The notes beneath the pieces were generated by a model that saw nothing but the letters and a program-made list of their open reading frames with translations, searched no databases and had not been told where the DNA came from. The position numbers were made by a program, and so were the translations under genes. Source: Rhodobacterales bacterium HKCCSP123 (GTDB taxonomy: Bacteria; Pseudomonadota; Alphaproteobacteria; Rhodobacterales; Rhodobacteraceae). From it: DNA of 64,000 nt. The stretch lies in contig WVSO01000008.1 of NCBI GenBank assembly GCA_015689745.1, forward strand, positions 1 to 64,000. Direction: 5' to 3'. This document shows, one piece after another, positions 63,917 to 64,000 of this stretch. Each line of letters opens with the position of its first letter. The first letter of the stretch is position 1.

Positions 63917-64000
63917 CACGCGGCCTCCCTTTCGGCGATTGCCTCTGCCTTGGCGAGCGTCGCGCGCGCCGTGTCCACATGCAGGTTCTCGACGATCTTG
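63916..64000 (-). CDS. C-terminal end of a probable HpcH/HpaI-type CoA-ester lyase (partial)
   Basis: The last 27 codons of a gene that continues past the right edge. They include KIVENLHVDTARATLAKAEA, which looks like the C-terminal helix of CitE/malyl-CoA lyase-type proteins. Beta-methylmalyl-CoA lyase (Mcl1) would be the expected partner of mesaconyl-CoA hydratase. The call rests mainly on that context. Confidence 0.5.
   Translation of the reverse strand, partial: KIVENLHVDTARATLAKAEAIAEREAA

Overview
The window is 64 kb of GC-rich DNA with densely packed genes, many joined by ATGA or TGATG overlaps. It looks like a chromosomal segment of an alphaproteobacterium of the Rhodobacteraceae (Roseobacter/Rhodobacter type). 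The main clues are two enzymes of the ethylmalonyl-CoA pathway, an F0 operon with paired b and b' subunits, an HvrA-like H-NS protein, a dedicated RpoH-type sigma factor and the order gshB-yraN-rsmI / penicillin-binding-protein activator-glnD-murJ-rhomboid-trpS. I saw no rRNA, tRNA, CRISPR array, insertion sequence, phage gene or attachment site. Codon use is uniform, so nothing looks recently acquired.

Layout. 0-9.1 kb: a RecD-like helicase with an SDR oxidoreductase; a TauE/SafE exporter coupled to its TIGR02186 partner; a PLP-dependent ornithine/diaminopimelate-fold decarboxylase with a structured 5' leader; CreD; and a large FAD-dependent dehydrogenase. 9.2-13.7 kb: a VOC protein, branched-chain aminotransferase, universal stress protein, DUF2267 protein, a NifU-type Fe-S scaffold behind an Irr-box-like palindrome, TsaB and RimI. 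13.8-20.4 kb: a complete nucleoside importer (lipoprotein/BMP-type binding protein, double ATPase, two permeases) ending in a trimeric-type purine nucleoside phosphorylase. This faces a hexameric-type phosphorylase and an H-NS protein across a tight cluster of three palindromes. 20.5-23.3 kb: ethylmalonyl-CoA mutase, with a dyad inside its promoter, and a methyltransferase.

23.4-31.2 kb is a nine-gene catabolic operon: peptide-type ABC permeases and fused ATPase without a binding protein, aldehyde dehydrogenase, a membrane protein, a hotdog thioesterase, an SDR, an unknown 116-residue protein and a DmpA-like P1 peptidase. It ends at a strong terminator shared with the F0 ATP synthase operon (31.3-34.0 kb). 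34-41.3 kb carries ArsR, an M3 oligopeptidase, and a run of minus-strand genes (rpoH, a probable unannotated 49-residue membrane protein, ChaN-like, HExxH protein, coaBC, dut, membrane ThiF-like protein). 42.3-54.5 kb holds a GST with a YHS-like tail, YifB, GshB, YraN, RsmI, the LpoA-like activator, GlnD, MurJ, an apparently catalytically dead rhomboid, and TrpS. 54.5-64 kb holds a ZIP transporter, a six-Asp-box beta-propeller, a methyltransferase, the succinate dehydrogenase operon with two small exported proteins inserted between sdhA and sdhB, DoxX, mesaconyl-CoA hydratase, a DUF1737 protein, NnrU, and the 3' end of a probable CoA-ester lyase.

The most interesting leads are non-coding or small: the multi-hairpin junctions between convergent genes, the decarboxylase leader, the Irr-like and ecm operators, three convergent gene pairs that each end on one shared CTAG, the ATT-start membrane peptide behind rpoH, the inactive rhomboid, and the binding-protein-less operon. 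All functional names come from reading motifs by eye; no database search was run.
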